Shown here: positions 47,255 to 62,200 of the stretch, piece by piece | Layout of the letters: every line of letters begins with the position of its first letter | Position numbering within the stretch: position 1 is the first letter of the stretch | Source: Haliclystus octoradiatus | Taxonomy: Eukaryota; Cnidaria; Staurozoa; Stauromedusae; Haliclystidae | NCBI GenBank assembly: GCA_916610825.1 | Contig: OU744451.1 | Location: forward strand, 20,981,482-21,045,481 | DNA length: 64,000 nucleotides | Direction: 5' to 3' | Position numbers and translations under genes: made by a program | The notes under the pieces: model-generated | What the model was told of the DNA's origin: nothing | Databases searched by the model: none | The model's input: the letters and a program-made list of their open reading frames with translations, nothing else

Positions 47255-50200
47255 ACAGTGCACTAATATGGATGTGTTTTCAATTTTAGGAATCCGTAAA
47301 GTTCCTAGTTCAGATATTCATGTATCGGACCTTATATATGTGGAAAAGGTAAACCTATCTGTCAAGCATTTGTTTTAGATATGTAAATAAAAATGATTGT
47401 TCAGTCAAACGTGTTATAACAGACACTTATATACAGCGACCAACTGTCTATTGTAGTCACTCTTGGTTTGTCTAAAATATTTACTTAAATCTCATAGCTG
47501 GTTGTTATATAAATGTTTCACTGTAGCTGAAATGGTTACCTCATGGTCATGGCATTATCCAAATTTGTATCTGATGTAGACCTATTTATGATTGGCTTTT
47601 ATTAAGCTTCATGTAATCTACATAATTCGTTCTTATATATTTCATTAGGCAGCAATGCAAAATCTATTAAATTGCTTATGAAAATGAATGAATGTTGATT
47701 TTTACTTCAATAGGATCAAAGGGTACCAGCTGATATGGTGTTTCTTAGAACGACAGATGAAGCAGGTATGATAAATCTAGTTAAAGTGGCATTATCAGGT
47801 TGTCTTAGATTAATGCGACAAGATAATAACGGCAGTCATGTTTTGATGAAATGGAGGTATATTGATATATTCATGGAAGGCTAGCATATATCAGAGTAAA
47901 GGACAATTTGTAGACTTTCATCTAAATTCAAACGTGCGATAATTGTTACCTCTATTAAGCAACCGCTTGTCTTTGTATTAAAACGAATATGATTCGATCA
48001 ATCTGATTGGTTTGGACCTTGACTAGGTTCGAAAACACAATGGATCTTACAATTGGAAATCACGAATGAGAATAATTTGCAATTTGATCAGGAGTTTCAA
48101 AAACTTTTTATAAACAAGAAAGTCATGTAGATGCTTGTAGAAGTTGTGATAGCTATAATATAGAGCAATTGGCACACAGTCTCCTATAAGCTATTGGTAT
48201 TTGAGGGGCTCTAGTCACTACAGGATAAAACTCAAGGGTGAAAATCACTCGCCGTGGTGGCTTGTGATTTCTTATGCCTTCTTCCTACATGCCTCTCGTG
48301 CACCAAATATCAATAGCTCATAAGAAACTGTGCTCCAATTGGTTAATAGTGGCCACTCCGGTAGTTTATGATACAATATTCTTTTGAATAAAACCTGTAT
48401 ATAAGGACCATCTATCTAGATAATGGTTTATGTATTAAGATTCAACAGGTTGTGCATTAACACTGTATTATTACTTTAAGTAATTAAGTAAGTAATGTAG
48501 ACGGTGTCGCCCTACCGAAGGCACCTGTACCACTCCTCTATTTCTAGACGAGTGGCTTTTTTGCTACGAGCAATGATTCTAAACGCTCTTTGTTGATCTC
48601 AGCCGCGACAATGCAGATCAATTTCAACAGATCTCATGGCAGATAGGTCTTGATTGTCAATGCGCAACGATGCGCCGCAGCTACTCACAATGCAATTCCC
48701 TCTGGACCATTCCATCCACCATCCTCAGATGGTACTCATTTGATGTTTCAGATAAAGTCAAGGCTGAGTTGACCTTAGGGGGATTTGAACCACAGTCGAT
48801 CAGATATGATCTGATCTGAAGTTCGGTGGCTCTGCCATCTGAGCTAATCCTCCCACATTTTTACTTTGACAATCACACTTGCTTTATTAAGCTATCTCTG
48901 TTCGATGGGCATTACCTGAATTATGGGGGAGATATTAACTAACATCCCTCATATAACACTAGCGATAAGTTACCTGTGTTACTGGGTTGGATTAAGGAGA
49001 TCGACAGGGAGATCCCTTGCTAAATATAGCAATTGATGACATAAAACCACAAAGAATGCAAAATGAAAAGATACGTTCTGTTTTGATGCAAAGGGTACAA
49101 AATGAAAATAAAACAGTAAGCAAAATGAAAACATAATACTAATTTCATACATTTTAATAGAGAATTTGAAGAGTTATTAGCATACGTTTGAATGAGCTCT
49201 TTTTATATGTTATGATTTAGATATGTTTGTTTACTCAAATCTGTAGAACTGTATTTTTTGTTTTAGGTACTTGCTTTGTCCGAACAGATCAATTGGACGG
49301 TGAAACAGATTGGAAATTACGTATTGCTGTGAATTGTTGTCAAGAGCTCACTGATGAAATGGTATGAATTGTTTGTCAAATTTTACCCTTGGACAGGGGT
49401 GGCACCAAAATTTCCCCGACGAGGGGGCTGGCATCCCCGACAGGGGGGCTATGCCAAATTTCCACGTTACATAGAAACAATTTGGCAATAGGCTAGTCTC
49501 TAATACTGGAATGGAGCTAATTCCTATTGTTTATTACGAAAAATGTTAAAACAATTCCCCGACAGAAAATTTAGTCTTCCCCGTTGGGGGGGCTGAGCAT
49601 CCCCGACGGGAGGGCTGCAGCCCCCCTGCCCTTGGAGGTTTCAATGCTCAAAAACAAATCTGTTCTAACAGTAAAATTGATGTTTTTATTGTATTTTATT
49701 TGATTTGATATAGTTTGTTAATATCTACCTTTGGTGGGCGAATGCAGGGAGGGTGAAAACAACTTCATGTGCCAATTATATATACAGTGTTACAAAAATA
49801 AAAAAACTTATAAAAGGAAGACTTACAAAGGGGAGGATTAAATTAAATATATTTCTTTACGATCTACTGATATAAGCCTGGCGAGCTACGACATCAGAAA
49901 GGTCTCTTATGAGTCCCTTGGCAGGTACGAAACACTTGTCAGACCAGCGTTATCAGTATTATAAGATTGGCAATAAATATTGACTTTCTTTATATAATTG
50001 TTTTGTATTGTTAATACTATTTTTTAAGTACAGTCAAACCTGTTATAACAGTCACCCCTATACAGCGGCCACCTGTCTATGGTGGTCACTCTTGCAATGT
50101 CTAAAGTAGTATTTTCTATTAAATCAAACCTGTATATAAAGGCCACCTGTCTATAGTGGTCGGTTTATCTACCTCTTTTCCTGGCCGTTATATACAGGTT

Positions 50201-53200
50201 TCATTGTACTCTATAAGAAAGAGACAAATCAATACCTTATAATTTAGCTGAATTTATGTTATGATGAATTTAGCTGTTAATATCATAGCTGAAAGACCTA
50301 TTTTATCACAATAATAAATCTATGCACTATGATCTATGAAGCTAAAAGTAAGGATTAAAACAGTAATGAAGGGAAATACCCAGTTTCTCTTTTCGCTACG
50401 AGCAATGATTGTAAATATCCATTACAGTGAAACCTGTATATAACGGCCAGCTACTAGAGGTAGATAAATTGACCACTATATACAGGTTCGATTCAATAGA
50501 AAATACTGTTTTAGACATTGCAAAAGTGGCCACTATAGACAGGTGGTCGCTGTATAGAGGTGACGTTATAACAGGTTTAACCGTATCTATTTCAGAGTAA
50601 ACATACTTTGATTGCCAATCAAACCTCTACAAGTTGTAATAGAGCCAACAAAAGGTTCAGCCTTATTCTGAATTTTCTTGTAGAGGTTCGACCAGAAAAT
50701 CATTAAAAAAATAAATTTTCTTCTGAATTTTGTCTAGCCTTCCGGGATCTAGGATACCAGGATCCCCACTTTTGTCGGACCCTGCCCATCGGACAGATTT
50801 GAGTCACATGATTTGATGGACTCCATTTTCGTACTGTCAAATCCAGGCTCGCAAAATTTGAACAAAGCGCACCGAAATAATATCATGAATTCAATAAACA
50901 TTGTGTTCAAACGCAAAACCTTGTTTTCAATCGATTGGAAATAGTGATTTTCGAGTCCAAAACATTGTGTGTCCCAACTCTTATAAATAGATGGCTCTGG
51001 GTTGTAAATTACTGTAAATTACTACAATAATTAGAGTTTTCTGTTTTGTAAATCATCTGAGTTGCTGCTACAGTCAGAAATTGGAAATTTGTGCCACAGA
51101 ATCCGGTGTCTCATTGCCGAATAATCGGCCTATATGAACCCATCTTACACGAAGTGCTCAATATTTGACTAATGAACAACTGAGGTTAATAATTTCCCTA
51201 TAAATATCCAACTTTTAGCTGTTTTAACTCTGATTGTTGTAAGATGGCCAATTGGATAATTTTTTTAAAGGATTTATTCAAATCAGAGTCAAGTGTGTAC
51301 GCTGAAAAACCAGAAAAAGATATTCATCAATTTATTGGAAATTTTACAATGGTGAGTGTGAGTCAATGTACCATCTAATACATTAGTTATTATAAAACTA
51401 TTAAATTCCTTGTAAATTGGTTGGTTGGTTGAGCTTGCAAAAAATATAGATGAACGAAGTGTCTATTTGACCCGCAGTCGCAGCCATTATGGATTCAACT
51501 GCTCGTGCGCCGACAGTCAATTACGTTATTCACTCGATCACATGTTTCACTCGTCCCAGTATTAGGGTTAGGTTTAGGGTCCGATCACGTGACCCACCTG
51601 TTAGGGTTAGGGTTAGGGTCAAGTCACGTGATAACCACACGGTCGAGATTAAATTCATTTCTGTTTCATATACTCTCGTTGGTTGGCGTAGCTCATTCGG
51701 ATTGAGTCTGACTAATGTGCAGGTTATGCTGGTTCGAGTAAAGGTCGATCCAAATTTTTAATTTATTTTCATTATTTATATTCCAAAATGTTTGTAAGTT
51801 ACTGTTCTCTCATGATACGCATGCGTTGGTATCCATTTGACTGCCGGTCTATTAGTCACAGCAATAGACAAATGCACTGTATGCACACCAAGGTTAACCG
51901 AACCAGGCTCTGGCAATATGTTCAGCCTTCTGGAATCCTAGAGGCATTTCCACATTTTCTTTTGAAATTTTTGTTGAAAATTGAACAATAAATCATATGA
52001 AGATCAATTTTCTTCTGAATTGGCTCTAACCTTCCAGGATCTAGGATTCCAGGATTACTACTTCTGTCATACACTGGACCGAACCCTTTGCTCTGAAACG
52101 ATTAAATGATTTCTTGCAATTCGATTGGTGTAAGAAATACTGTATAGATAAAACGATGTGCCAAGATTGAACCCTTTTGTTGATTACGCAGACAAAATTC
52201 AAAACAACTTTCAACATTTTCTACTCAACCTTTTCAATGAAAGGTGGTCCATAAATCACAAAAATATAAATTTAATTCTGATTTTCTCTAGCCTTCTGGA
52301 ATCCAGGATTGTGACCCTTTTTATTTTTGAGAAAACGTTCATGTACATGTTTTGCCTTGCTCCATCGCAAATCCTTGCACTCCAGATGTGGGAAATAGCT
52401 AGATAACTTGCCTGTGTTTCATTTATTAATTATGCTTCGTTTGTGTCTCCCAAAACTTTGCAATGAAGCACGACAACCTGTCTATGAACCCTTTATTGAA
52501 GGATACCATAAATAGGAAAGAAAATATCTCGCAAAGATAGAAACTCAATTTGTATGCCATGTAGTTTTCTTATCTAAACTTATGAAGTGAAAAATTGAGT
52601 ATGATGTGTTTTGTTGTTGCTAGGATGGAAGTGAACAGGTTCGACAACCTTTGAGCGTAGAAAATGTCTTATGGGCCAACACAGTGGTTGCATCTGGTAA
52701 GAGAAAATGTTTTATAAAGAGTAGTATATGGTGCAGTGCATTACTGCTATATCTTGAACTTATTTTAAGCTTAGTATGGATTCAAAGTTAAAACATCACA
52801 CATAATTGGGGATGCTTGAGACACTACTTGCCTTGCCCAAATTGGATAAAAATTGGTAAACATGGTTTTGAGCACATATGACGCCCTATGTTAACATCCA
52901 GCTCAATCCTCAAAAGTTTGTCTTTTTTGAACCAACCTTATGCACAAATTTATTATTATCTATTATTCATTAATTATTAGTTATTTATATTATTTTAGTT
53001 ATTCATAATCATAATTTAAGTAGAAGATTAATAATTGTTCAGATTCAATTTTTGCAATTCAGAATCCGAATAATTGGAATTCAAATAGTTCTCTTTTTTT
53101 TATTAAACATATTTGGATTAGATCGGCTTGGATTCAGATTTCATTTATTTTGCAAATATTCAGATTACTTATAAGCAGATGCCTCAGTATATCGATGTCT

Positions 53201-56200
53201 CTGCTCTGCTTATAAATACCCAATCCCATCCGATGCAGACATCTAGCTGCAGACACTCTTTTGACAATGTTATTCAATATTTTAAATTAAGCAAAACAAC
53301 GCACATTTTTATCTTTGATTATTTTCAGGAACTGCTTTGGGTGTTGTTATTTACACTGGTGCTGAAACGCGTAGTGTTATGAATACATCATCGCCAAAAT
53401 CAAAGGTAAATACTATTTATTTCTCTCATTGGAAATGTTAAATACAAGTATCATATATGCAAATTTTCAGACTTATAACAGATTTTACAAATTATTATTT
53501 ATTCTTGTAAAATTTTATTTATCAGCTTTTTCCATTAAAATCCATTACAATCAATGATTTCTTGACAATCAAACCTCTACAAGTTATAGTAGAGCCATTT
53601 ATTTAAGATTTCTTGATTTTGGGACTATTTAGGACGATTTTGGGGATATTTTTGAAATTTTAGTTCTCTTTACTGTTTACTTCAAAGGGATGATATTAGC
53701 ACTCAATATTCCACACAGCTCTTTTGTGTGCTACGAAATCTTACAGGTTTTCTTCATTGGTTTATTATTTTTTTCAGTTTGGTTTACTTGACTTGGAAAT
53801 TAATAACCTGACAAAACTTTTGTTTGTTCTCACTATCATACTATCACTGACAATGATGGCATTAAAGGTATGTCAACAAATAATATTTCATTTTAACCAT
53901 GTGCCAGGGTCCGAAAAATGAAACATGAAGATGTTCCTGCAAAAAAAGTTCACGAGTTCATGAACGCGAAGTGGCTTAAAAGTTCACGGACTGTTCATGA
54001 ACAGTTCACAAATTTTCATAAACAGTTCATGAATTGTTCATGAACTCAACTCATGAACTGTTTATGACCTTTCAGGCAATTTCACATTCATGGACCAGTT
54101 TATGAACCAGTTCATGAAGTGTTCATGAAGTGTTCATGAACTCTTTGTGACTGTTCATGAACTTTTCATGAACTCATGGACTTTTTGCACAAGTTTCTAA
54201 CAATTTGCTAGCCTGCGTCACAGGCCCAATTCCTTCACAATAGAATAGTGTCTGTGTAATATCTCTTTTGCTCTGTCCCGCCATGTACCTGGGTGGTAAA
54301 TAATTTGCCAAAGTTTTCCGACCTTCCGTGTGAAATGAGAGTGATGTGCGAGTAAAATCTCACGCCACAGCTTGAGGAGACTCACTGAAACACCAAATAA
54401 CAAGGCAATACAACATTATTTTTTATCAAAAGATCGCCAAATAATTGATCACATGAGGCATTATGGGCAGAACAAAAGAGAACATTATACATACTGAAAT
54501 CTATCATTATTGAAATTGGTCTGTTACGCAGGCTAACAATTTGCTTGATGCATATCCAATCTCAAGTCATACACTCAAAAATATGACAAATTCTTTCTTG
54601 TAAAAATGCACCTTCAGAAGATTGCTAACTTTTTATTATAATGTTTTGCTAAATTCTGTTAACAGTGGTAACATTTTCCAAGCCATAAACATTTTAGTGA
54701 ACTTATAAAGATCATATTAGTATGATCAAAATCATGGTATTAACCTGTAATTAACTTGGAGGTTATACTTCTTGTGAATGGACTGTATAGTAGACCGTGA
54801 CAGCTTGTAAGATAACGTGCTGGTTAAGCATTACAGTCAAACCTGTTAAAACGGTGACCTCTATATAGCGGCCACCTGTCTATAGTGGTCACTCTTTCCA
54901 TCTCTAAAATAGTATTTTCTATTGAATCAAACCTGTATATAAAGCCCACCTGTCTATAGTGGTCAATTTATCTACCTCTCTTAGCTGGCCGTTATATACA
55001 GGTTTCACTGTATATAATAATGAGGTGTCCAAACTGTATCATCCTGTTTGCTAAAAGTATGTGTCCAATAAAAGTTTATACTTTCTGTAATACTTTGATT
55101 TTTCAAATTACTTGAATCATAAGTTATTTTTACACGGTTTACATCCTGCAAAAGGCAGCAAAAAGTCTTAATATAAGCTCACGGAACACGTCTGTCACAT
55201 TTTGCATTACGCATTTTTCATCATTGCAAAACCGTCCGTATTTGAACTAAATTGGTATTTCTATGCAATTAAATTATAAAAATAAAATGCTTTTATTCAC
55301 AACTATTGCGGGGCCTTAATGCAGTGGTTAGGGCGTTGGACCTCAAACCGCAGGAACGGCATCCGGTCATTAAACTTGCACACGTTTCAAAAATACTACG
55401 GTAATCAATTAACCAACCACCCCAGTGAAAATAATCTACTAGCTTACCCGGTTTGTTGTAAAATGATGGATAAAAAAATAAAAAATAAAATAAATAAAAA
55501 TATTGCAATTTAATTTGAACTAGTTGCTAGACTTCTGATTTTGCACTAGCATTCCGCAATCTTATCTGGGATGACAGGATTTGAAATTTTTATCAAAGTT
55601 TTCAGGATTTGGATGAGAAGACACATTTATGTAATTATTATTAATTATGTTTCTGTTTAGGGTTTCAAAGGTCCCTGGTATCGTTATTTCTTTCGCTTTG
55701 TCATCCTCTTCTCTTACATCATTCCTATCAGGTAAGAAATTTGTTTTCCTCAATATGCTATTTAACAGATAGACAAAAAAGGCGAGTTGTCTAATTGTTT
55801 TAGTAGACACCAACTAGTGGTACAAGCAAAACATATCAGAAGAAATAAATTCCAACTATTTATTCACTTCCTGCCTAATTAATTTAAAATACAACCGTCA
55901 ATCAAAGACATCCATGGCAACTGCAATGTTGTAATTTAAATTTTAATTCGACTTGGTTTTAAAACAAAATTGAATCTATGAGATAATTGTGAACTATGGA
56001 GCTACCAATCAGAATGCAAATCATTGAATAGTACGCTAGTCGGTTTCGACAAAATGTAAATAACCCAATATCATAGAAGACACTTAATAACATTTTGTAA
56101 CAACGTCAAATCACATTTTATAAAAACCCTTCAGTATATATTTTTTTGTATTAAGCTGTTTACAATTTAGTTTATTGTAATGTTACATTATTGTTAATAA

Positions 56201-59200
56201 AGTTAGTTTATCTCATATAGTTTGTACGCCTATATATAATTACCGGTATGATAATTGAATGCAGCGTGAAACAGTGTTAGATCAAAATATTGGAAGACTT
56301 CATGCTTGTTTCCTTGTTTGTGGAGCTGCCTGCCAACTTCGATGAAAGCAATCGCTTTGTTCCAATGCATAAATTTGCAATCGCTTTGTTCCAACAAATC
56401 CTACAATGTATAAATAATATATATTATATGGTAGTGTGTTCAATGAACCAGAATTCAATAAGTATATATCCTTGTATAATCACCTACCTGCAAAAATGTT
56501 GATTTTGATTGGCTAATAGAAGTGCAATATTGAGGAAATTTGTTGCAAAATTGTTAAAAATTTCATAAGTGCAAAAAGCCAAATTTAATTGGATCGGTTG
56601 ATAGAATAATAAAACAAAATATTAACCAACGAAAACAAACTTCGAAAAGAGAATTCTTTGAAAAAAGAGTTGTATGTAACTTCTTAAAGTGTTTTGAATA
56701 AATCAAGATGATGATGATGATGATGATGATGATAATAATTGATTTTTATCTCTGTTTAGTCTCCGTGTCAATCTTGATTTGGCCAAGCTTGCATATGCAT
56801 GGATAATATCAAGAGATGATCATATTCCTGATACGGTTGTACGTAGTAGTACAATTTCAGAAGAATTAGGAAGAATCAATTATTTATTATCAGATAAAAC
56901 TGGAACATTAACACAAAATGAAATGGTGAGCACCGAGCATTCTGAGAGTTCAATAAAATGAAATCGCCAACTGCTGAGACTGCTTGCTGCAGAGAAACAG
57001 ACTGCTGCAACCTTGGCGTTTAGGGCTTTGAACTTTTGCCTAAGGGTTTTGGGTTCAATCCCTGGCAGGAGCACTATTGATTGGAGCCAGGGAAGTGACC
57101 CATCCATTAAATGCTCAGACGCTTAAAATTAAACTATTCTATTATTTAATATGCCATCTTGCTAAGAAAAAGATTAAAGCTTTACCGGGTTTTGGACAAA
57201 ATGAAAGACACAAACAAAAAAAAAATAAAAAATTTGTTGAGACCATGACAAAATTCAATCTTGCACATTATGAATTAATATGAATTTTTAGGGAAACTAG
57301 AAACAGTATATGCAAAAAATATATGCAAGGAAATTAATGGTATTTATTGTAGAATATTATGTTCGGTAAGTCAGTTTTCCTCTTAACAATGCCATGCTTG
57401 CACTTTCCTCTGTTTGTGCTACGTATTGCGCGGCAACAAGTAGAAACAATATTGTTTGTTTCAAAGTGTATATCCCGGATATTGGGAGATTGCTTGTTTA
57501 GATAGAGAAAAATTTTCTTCAAACATGATCTTCTTGTGTTTTTACTTTGCGCAATCATTTGCTCCTTCAAACGTGCAGTCAAAGTGACGATTTTGCGTTA
57601 TTTACGTGTCTCCGACAAGTTTAGAGACAAGTAAGTAAAAATTTTAGTGTTTTTTTCCGGTGTAAACCCTCTTGTGGTAAATAAACGGGTTCCTGTTCAA
57701 GAAAAAAGAGTGAGACACAAAGTCACAACTTTGACTGTATTGTTAAAGGGGAAATGTTCTTTTAAAGTAAAAAACACAAGAACAACATGTACCAATAAAA
57801 ATGTTTTTCTCTATCTGAGGAAGAAATCTCCAACTATTTGGGATCTATACTTTAAAACAAACAACAATATATCAGATTATTGTTGTTTGTTTTAAGATTG
57901 ATATATTCAATATCCTTGACATATCAACAGGTATTTAAACGTCTTCATCTTGGGACTGTCTCATTTGGAAGTGATTCCATGGAAGAGGTTAGTACATAAT
58001 ATGTAACCTATGAACAAAGCCTAAAAGTATGGATGATTTTGAAAAATAATTTGGTCATATTATTGTATGCCAATGAACCTCGATTGGAAATAATATAAAA
58101 TCAGCTTCATCCACTATATTATCCTTCATACATTTACATATTTATCTGCAACAAACCTATTTGAAATTTGGAATCTTTGTTTCTCTGAGATGGGATAAAT
58201 CAATAGAATTATCTCACTTTTTCTCTGGGGATCATGGTATAAATAAGGAGAAATACAATCAAAGCTTACAAGGCTTAATACAATTTTCACATGTCGTGTA
58301 CAGACAACGAACTCTGTGTATAGCTGCCAGCTATGAGAGGTTAATGAATTGACCATTATATGCAGGTGGCCTTTATATAGAGGGTTGATTCAATAGAGAA
58401 TACTATTTGAGGCATAGCAAGAGGGAGACAGGTGGCCATTGTATAACGGTGACCGCTCTAACAGCTTCAACTGTACCATTTTTTTAAAATTGGTTGTTTT
58501 ATTTATCAAGGTGAAAGCATCATTAAGATCTGTCTACAGTGACACAGACCAGCCGATTGTGAAAACAACTGGCTCTAAGGTATGTTACTTTCAAATTTTC
58601 AATTAAACTCATAAAAGCTCTGATATTTGGTCTTGGTTGCTCAATATTGCCTTTATTTGCAATAAATCGCTGCTCATCGTTACTTGAGACGGTATTCCCA
58701 AGTAATTTTAATTTTTCAAGACTCTTTATTGGTTCCAGCTCCAACACTGCAGATAAATTTCAAATAGGTTTGACTCATAAATTACTGTTTTTTTATGTTA
58801 AGTTGTTGTACTAACTGTTTTGCGTTCAAACTTTCTTCACCTGAAATGTTTCAAATGCGCAAGTAAAATACAATAGCTCATAGGGAAAGTTAGTATTCCA
58901 CTTACTTTATATAATAACTACAGTTCACAACTTCTATAAATATTTACTTGACTTTTCTACCCATAAGTTAATGTTTTTAAAAGCTCCTAATCAAATTGGA
59001 AATTCTCGATGTCACATTCAAGTAGGGTCGACTCATAAAAATTAAAAATATTTTTGTTTACCTTAACTTGTTGTACGAAGTGCCTTGAATACTTTCCAAG
59101 TTTTTACGGCAAATGGATTAGTATTTTTTGACAAATAAGCGCTTGGAAAAATGACTGTTTTACATCTTCAAAAACAGAGATTCATAGTTAAGTGACGTGT

Positions 59201-62200
59201 AATTTTTGATCACGACAAGTGAGTGTGATAGATTCACAACAGCTATCGATCATTCGTTCATAACAACTAAAAGTTCAAAATCTTGTTATTACGAATGAAT
59301 GATTGATAGCTAGTGTAATCTAATCGCACTTATTCGTCATGATAAGAAAACGTATACATTATGACATCACTTAAATTTGAATCTCAGTTTTTGAAGATTT
59401 GAAACAATAGCTTTTCAATTTCTTATTTCTCAAAAACTACTTATGGTATCTATTTGCAGTAAGAATTTTGCATAGTAATCAAAACACTTCGCTACAGAAT
59501 TTACGTTAACATTGGAAATTATTTTCACTATCCACAGATCACACAGCAACACGAGTAACCCATTTCTAGTCTTAAAATAGAGTTTGAAAACCATATGTTC
59601 ATCCATCGATTCGTCATTTTTCTACCAAATATTTTGTAAATAATATCATCAGTATCTCTGGATTTTAAACCAGGCTATAGCAGAGGTTTCATTTCTATTT
59701 TCCGTTTTTTGTTGTTATAACAAAGTAAATAACATCTTTTCATCTTTTCAATAGCTTTCTTTTTTGGCTTCAGACCACAGACTATCAAAAGAAGGGGTTT
59801 CCCTGTTCGACTGCAATAGCCACGGCTATGTATGATTAACTCTGAGAACTCCATCATTTACAATAAAATTGGCTCAGCCACGCTTGTAGCCAACTGCTAG
59901 TAAAATAAAAAGTACTATATAGGCTTTATAAAATACATTTTTTCTCTAGGTTAGACGTACAGTGGTGACAAGAGTTCACGATGCTGTCAAAGCGTTGTCA
60001 GTTTGTCATAATGTCACACCGGTCCGTGAGGAATTTGCTAGTGATGTTCCAGTTACTAATGGCGATGTTGAAATGAAGGAAACACATGCTGGTTTGACAA
60101 TCGATTATCAAGCTGCTAGTCCAGACGAGGTGATTGTTGCGAACATGTTATTACCAATTATATTGTTTACTGGAACCAATTTCAATGATCAGGCTAAAAA
60201 GTTGAGCTGCCATATTATTACTGTATGGTTAGATTGGACTGAAACATCTAATCAATATTCTTCTAGTTAAAATTTTAATTTTTAAACATTTTATTCTATT
60301 TCTCTTCAGCCATTAACAATTTCCAATAACAATTTTCTCTCGGATTGATAAAATATAAAATAAAATTATAAAAATATTGATAAACACTTCAACATTTATC
60401 AATTATTGAAATGTACGTAATTTAGTTCAAGATGTATTCAATTTGTTGTATAACCTTACAAATAATAATTTGAGTGCTCAGTAGGTACCGGTACCAGCAT
60501 TACACATTTATGCCTATAAATTCAAAAATATGAGAGTGTGTGTGATGTATGCGAGTTCCAGTTTCCCAATGTTTTATCAGTGTGTTTTCAATTAAGACAT
60601 TTGAGTTTTATATTATCAGAATCGCTTTAATTTTTAATTAGGCTGTGCCATACCTGCCTCTCTCTCCAAGCACCTTGGAGTTTATGATTGGTGGTTTCAG
60701 GTCTGCCTTTTGTCAGTGGGCGCTCACACATTCACTATTGTTGTCGCTGACCAACCAAGCACCACATATATGTGTAATTTAGATACTACTTTGTCAAGGG
60801 ATTTAATTCACTCTCTGTTTCGCATAAGGAAAACAAATATACTGCTTTACTTTTTTCTGTTGTTCCCCTGGGTTCATGAACAGTTCATGAACACTTCATG
60901 AATTGGGGCCATTCAACGTTCATCAACTGTACATGTACTCCTGAACTGCTTTGTTTATAGTTTTCATTTTCGATATCAAATTTCACTGGTTGACAAATTC
61001 AAAGAAACCAGCGTAGTTGCAACATTGATCATTGCTTGCCAATGTTAGTGAAATTAGCCCAACAACGCTGGTAACTCAATGTTAATATTTCATATGTATT
61101 GTCCTGTAATCTATTATTTATATTATCTTGAAATAGGTTGCACTTGTGAAATGGACAGAAAATGTTGGAATGACTTTAATCGAACGAAATCTAACTACAA
61201 TGAAAGTTCAAGTGCCAAATAATACAACATTGGATTTTACAATTTTGAAAATCTTTCCTTTTACATCTGAAACGAAGCGAATGGGGATTATTGTACAGGT
61301 AAAATGTTTATTAAATGATGATAAGTAAAGTAATGTAGACGATGTCGCCCTACCGAAGGCACTCGTGCCATTCCTCTATTTCTAGAGGAGATGCTCTTTT
61401 CGCTAAGAGCAATGATTTTAAACGCTCTTTACTGATCGCCACGACACTCCAGATCAATTTCAACAGATTTCATGGCAGATAGGTCTTGATTGTCAATGCG
61501 CAACGATGAGCCGCAGCTACTCACAATGCAATTCCCTCTGGACCATTCCATCCGCCAACCTCAGATGGTACTCATTTGATGTTTTAGATAAAGTCAAGGC
61601 TTAGTTGACCTTAGGGGGAATTGAAACACATTCGATCAGATATGTTCGGTAGGTCTGCCATCTGAGCTAATCTGATTATGAATATGATAATCATCTTTCT
61701 GTGCTGATAATCAATATGCTTGGTAGGGTCTGATTAGATGGTTTTCCCTCTAGAATTTTAATTTTTGGTTATAAAATTTGGTCAGGTTGATTTCATACTA
61801 CAAACGATTTACAGTTTTTAAATTTGGAGGCCATTGCCACTTACTAGACTTGCCAGTGCGGCCTTGATGTAGTGGCTAGGGTGTTGGACCACGGCCCGCA
61901 GGGTCTCGGGCTCAATCCCTGTCCGAAGCACTATAGGTTGGCGTCAGGTAGGGCATCCGGCTATTAAACGCACACAAGCTTCAAAATACTAACAAATTAA
62001 CCAACCACCCCGGTGAAAAAAAGCTGTAAGCTTACCCGGTTCGTGGAAAAATGATAAATACAAAAAAAAAAAAAAATACAAAAATACTATTATAAAAATT
62101 TGATTAAAACTGCACCTTTCCATTGAAAACAGAAAAAAAGGAAATTAAATTCTTCTTCTTCTGATTGTAAAAACTTGAATATAGCTATTTCCTTTTCTTC

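Noticed and set aside
51489..51761. 90-codon open frame through the TTAGGG region
   Set aside because: The VRVRVR-type peptide is simply a translation of telomere-like repeats.
60710..60901. 63-codon open frame in ATP9 intron 17
   Set aside because: No homology, ends in a GTTCATGAAC cluster and would break the ATP9 frame.
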